Positions 63,025 to 64,000 of a stretch of DNA of 64,000 nt are shown here, piece by piece. Under the pieces are notes generated by a model. The model saw only the letters and a program-made list of their open reading frames with translations, searched no databases and was not told where the DNA came from. Every line of letters starts with the position of its first letter. Position 1 is the stretch's first letter. A program made the translations under genes and the position numbers. The stretch covers positions 1 to 64,000 of the forward strand of contig JBHGBM010000013.1 of the NCBI GenBank assembly GCA_041946965.1, written 5' to 3'. The DNA is from JBHGBM01 sp041946965 (GTDB lineage Bacteria > Acidobacteriota > Terriglobia > Bryobacterales > Bryobacteraceae).

Positions 63025-64000
63025 CTACTTCCCGACCAGTTCCTGCAAGCGTTCCACTACCTCGCGTACCGAACCTGCCTGCCCGGCCAGTTCCTGGCCC
63101 GCCGCCGCGCCTTCCTCGGCGCTCGAGGCCACCTGCTGCGTCACCTGCTCCATCTGCGAGACGGCGCGCGCAATCTGCTCGATCCCGTTCTTCTGTTGCT
63201 GGTTGCTTTCCCGCACTTGCTCCACCAGCGTGCGCACCTGCTCGGCCGAGGCAGTCACGGACCCGACCGCGTGCGAAACCTCGTCGAGCTTCTGTTTGCC
63301 CTCCGCCGCCCGTGTGATGGACTCCTCGATCAGCGCCGTGGTGTCCCGCGCGGCCTGCGCCGAGCGCTGCGCCAGGTTGCGGACTTCGTCGGCCACCACC
63401 GCGAAGCCCATGCCGGCCTCGCCGGCCCGCGCCGCTTCCACCGCGGCATTGAGCGCCAGGATGTTGGTCTGGAAGGCGATCTCGTCGATCACCTTGATGA
63501 TCTTGGAGATCTTCCCGCTGGAGGCGCCGATGGCATTCATGGATTCCACCATCAGGGTCAGCGCGCGGTTGGCCTCCTGGATGCTGTTGTAAGCTTCACG
63601 CGTGCGCGCCGCCGCTTCCATGGCGTGTTCGGCGTTGCTCTGCGTCATCGAGTGGATCTCCTCGGCCGAGGCGGCGGTCTGCTCGAGCGAGGCCGCCTGC
63701 TCGGAGGCCACCTGGCTGAGCGAAGTACTGGTGGCGGAGACTTGAGCCGCCGAAGCCGCTACCTGCCGCGCGCCTTCGCTCAGGTCTTCCACCGTGCGCG
63801 CCAGCGAGCCGGCCACGCGCCGCACCAGCAGGATCAGCGTCGCTCCGGTGATCAGCCCGACGATATTGACCAGCCCGATCAGCCACAGGCTGGCCGTCTG
63901 GCTGCCCGCCGCGGCCGAGCGCATGCTCTCCAGCGCGGCCCCCTGCTGCGCCACTACGCGCTTGGCCGATTCGGCCGCCTTGGCCAGGCGCGGAATCAGG
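63025..64000 (-). CDS. Methyl-accepting chemotaxis protein, partial (5' end outside window)
   Basis: The reading frame stays open to the right edge, so this is the C-terminal part, over 320 residues, of a chemoreceptor. A membrane helix (LWLIGLVNIVGLITGATLILLV) is followed by a HAMP-like linker and a long signalling helical hairpin with the CheA/CheW tip EIAFQTNILALNAAVEAARAGE-like motif (residues IAFQTNILALNAAVE visible). An in-frame GTG at 63954 is not taken as start, because the sensing domain and first helix would be missing. It relays a signal to CheA; the ligand cannot be judged. Confidence 0.9.
   Translation of the reverse strand, partial: LIPRLAKAAESAKRVVAQQGAALESMRSAAAGSQTASLWLIGLVNIVGLITGATLILLVRRVAGSLARTVEDLSEGARQVAASAAQVSATSTSLSQVASEQAASLEQTAASAEEIHSMTQSNAEHAMEAAARTREAYNSIQEANRALTLMVESMNAIGASSGKISKIIKVIDEIAFQTNILALNAAVEAARAGEAGMGFAVVADEVRNLAQRSAQAARDTTALIEESITRAAEGKQKLDEVSHAVGSVTASAEQVRTLVEQVRESNQQQKNGIEQIARAVSQMEQVTQQVASSAEEGAAAGQELAGQAGSVREVVERLQELVGK

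Noticed and set aside
1..64000. Search for CRISPR arrays, insertion sequences, prophage, toxin-antitoxin or defence genes
   Set aside because: No direct-repeat array, transposase, integrase or known defence family is visible in the translated frames. The six receptors are diverged paralogues, not mobile repeats.

Overview
The window is a continuous 64 kb piece of GC-rich bacterial chromosome. It comes from a diderm bacterium, since it carries LptD and several TonB-dependent outer-membrane receptors. The gene content points to Acidobacteriota, most likely a Bryobacterales/Solibacter-like lineage. The signs are six Oar-type TonB-dependent receptors of about 1,100 residues with an N-terminal carboxypeptidase-regulatory-like domain, a VWFA-related secreted protein, Tat-exported Gfo/Idh/MocA oxidoreductases, HEAT-repeat and DUF1080 proteins, and a CxPxR sulfatase. 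This placement is inferred from gene families; no rRNA is present. I see no insertion sequences, prophage, CRISPR array or rRNA. There is a 3' partial tRNA-Ser at the left edge and a truncated chemoreceptor gene at the right edge.

Positions 1 to about 34,000 read as a carbohydrate-uptake and degradation region with a pectin/uronate theme. It holds an ACS-family (hexuronate-like) MFS transporter, six TonB-dependent receptors (T1-T6 in order), two GH28-like proteins, an oligogalacturonate lyase (PL22), a DUF1080 protein, a GH67-like secreted protein, two Gfo/Idh/MocA oxidoreductases, a HEAT-repeat protein and a secreted amidohydrolase. No SusD-type lipoprotein and no dedicated transcriptional regulator is visible. 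Three receptors (T3, T4, T5) are each followed, with overlapping or nearly touching reading frames, by a secreted enzyme gene, so receptor and enzyme appear to be made together. The likely flow is surface capture by the receptors, periplasmic trimming by GH28/PL22/GH67-like enzymes, MFS uptake, and oxidation or isomerisation by Gfo/Idh/MocA-type enzymes.

Positions 34,000-43,400 hold a DUF4287/DUF5655 protein, a DoxX-like membrane protein divergent from an ECF sigma factor, and a Tat-exported GH42-like hydrolase. Next comes a tightly overlapping five-gene set (aldo/keto reductase, FAD oxidoreductase, MBL-fold hydrolase, ACMSD-type amidohydrolase, xylose-isomerase-like TIM barrel) that looks like an undescribed catabolic pathway. 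A 47-residue lysine-rich histone-H1-like gene and a hotdog thioesterase follow.

Positions 43,400-52,950 are mostly housekeeping: a fused MoaD-MoaE molybdopterin synthase, a VWA protein, an Hfq-like RNA chaperone whose best start codon is ACG, an inositol monophosphatase, a DUF1326 protein, a sulfatase, LptD, a zinc-ribbon/RDD membrane protein and glucose-6-phosphate isomerase. Positions 53,200-64,000 carry a PAS hybrid histidine kinase, a five-gene nucleoside salvage operon (pdp, nupC, purine nucleoside phosphorylase, cdd, and an MTA/SAH-type deaminase with a signal peptide), a neutral-ceramidase-like protein, a polysaccharide-export ABC permease, an M23 peptidase and the partial chemoreceptor.

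One regulatory pattern recurs. Several first genes have no Shine-Dalgarno sequence but carry a -10-like hexamer about 6-12 nt before the start codon, which suggests leaderless mRNAs. The clearest cases are T4 (complete -35/-10 pair) and a 24-bp divergent intergenic region at 33,981-34,004.
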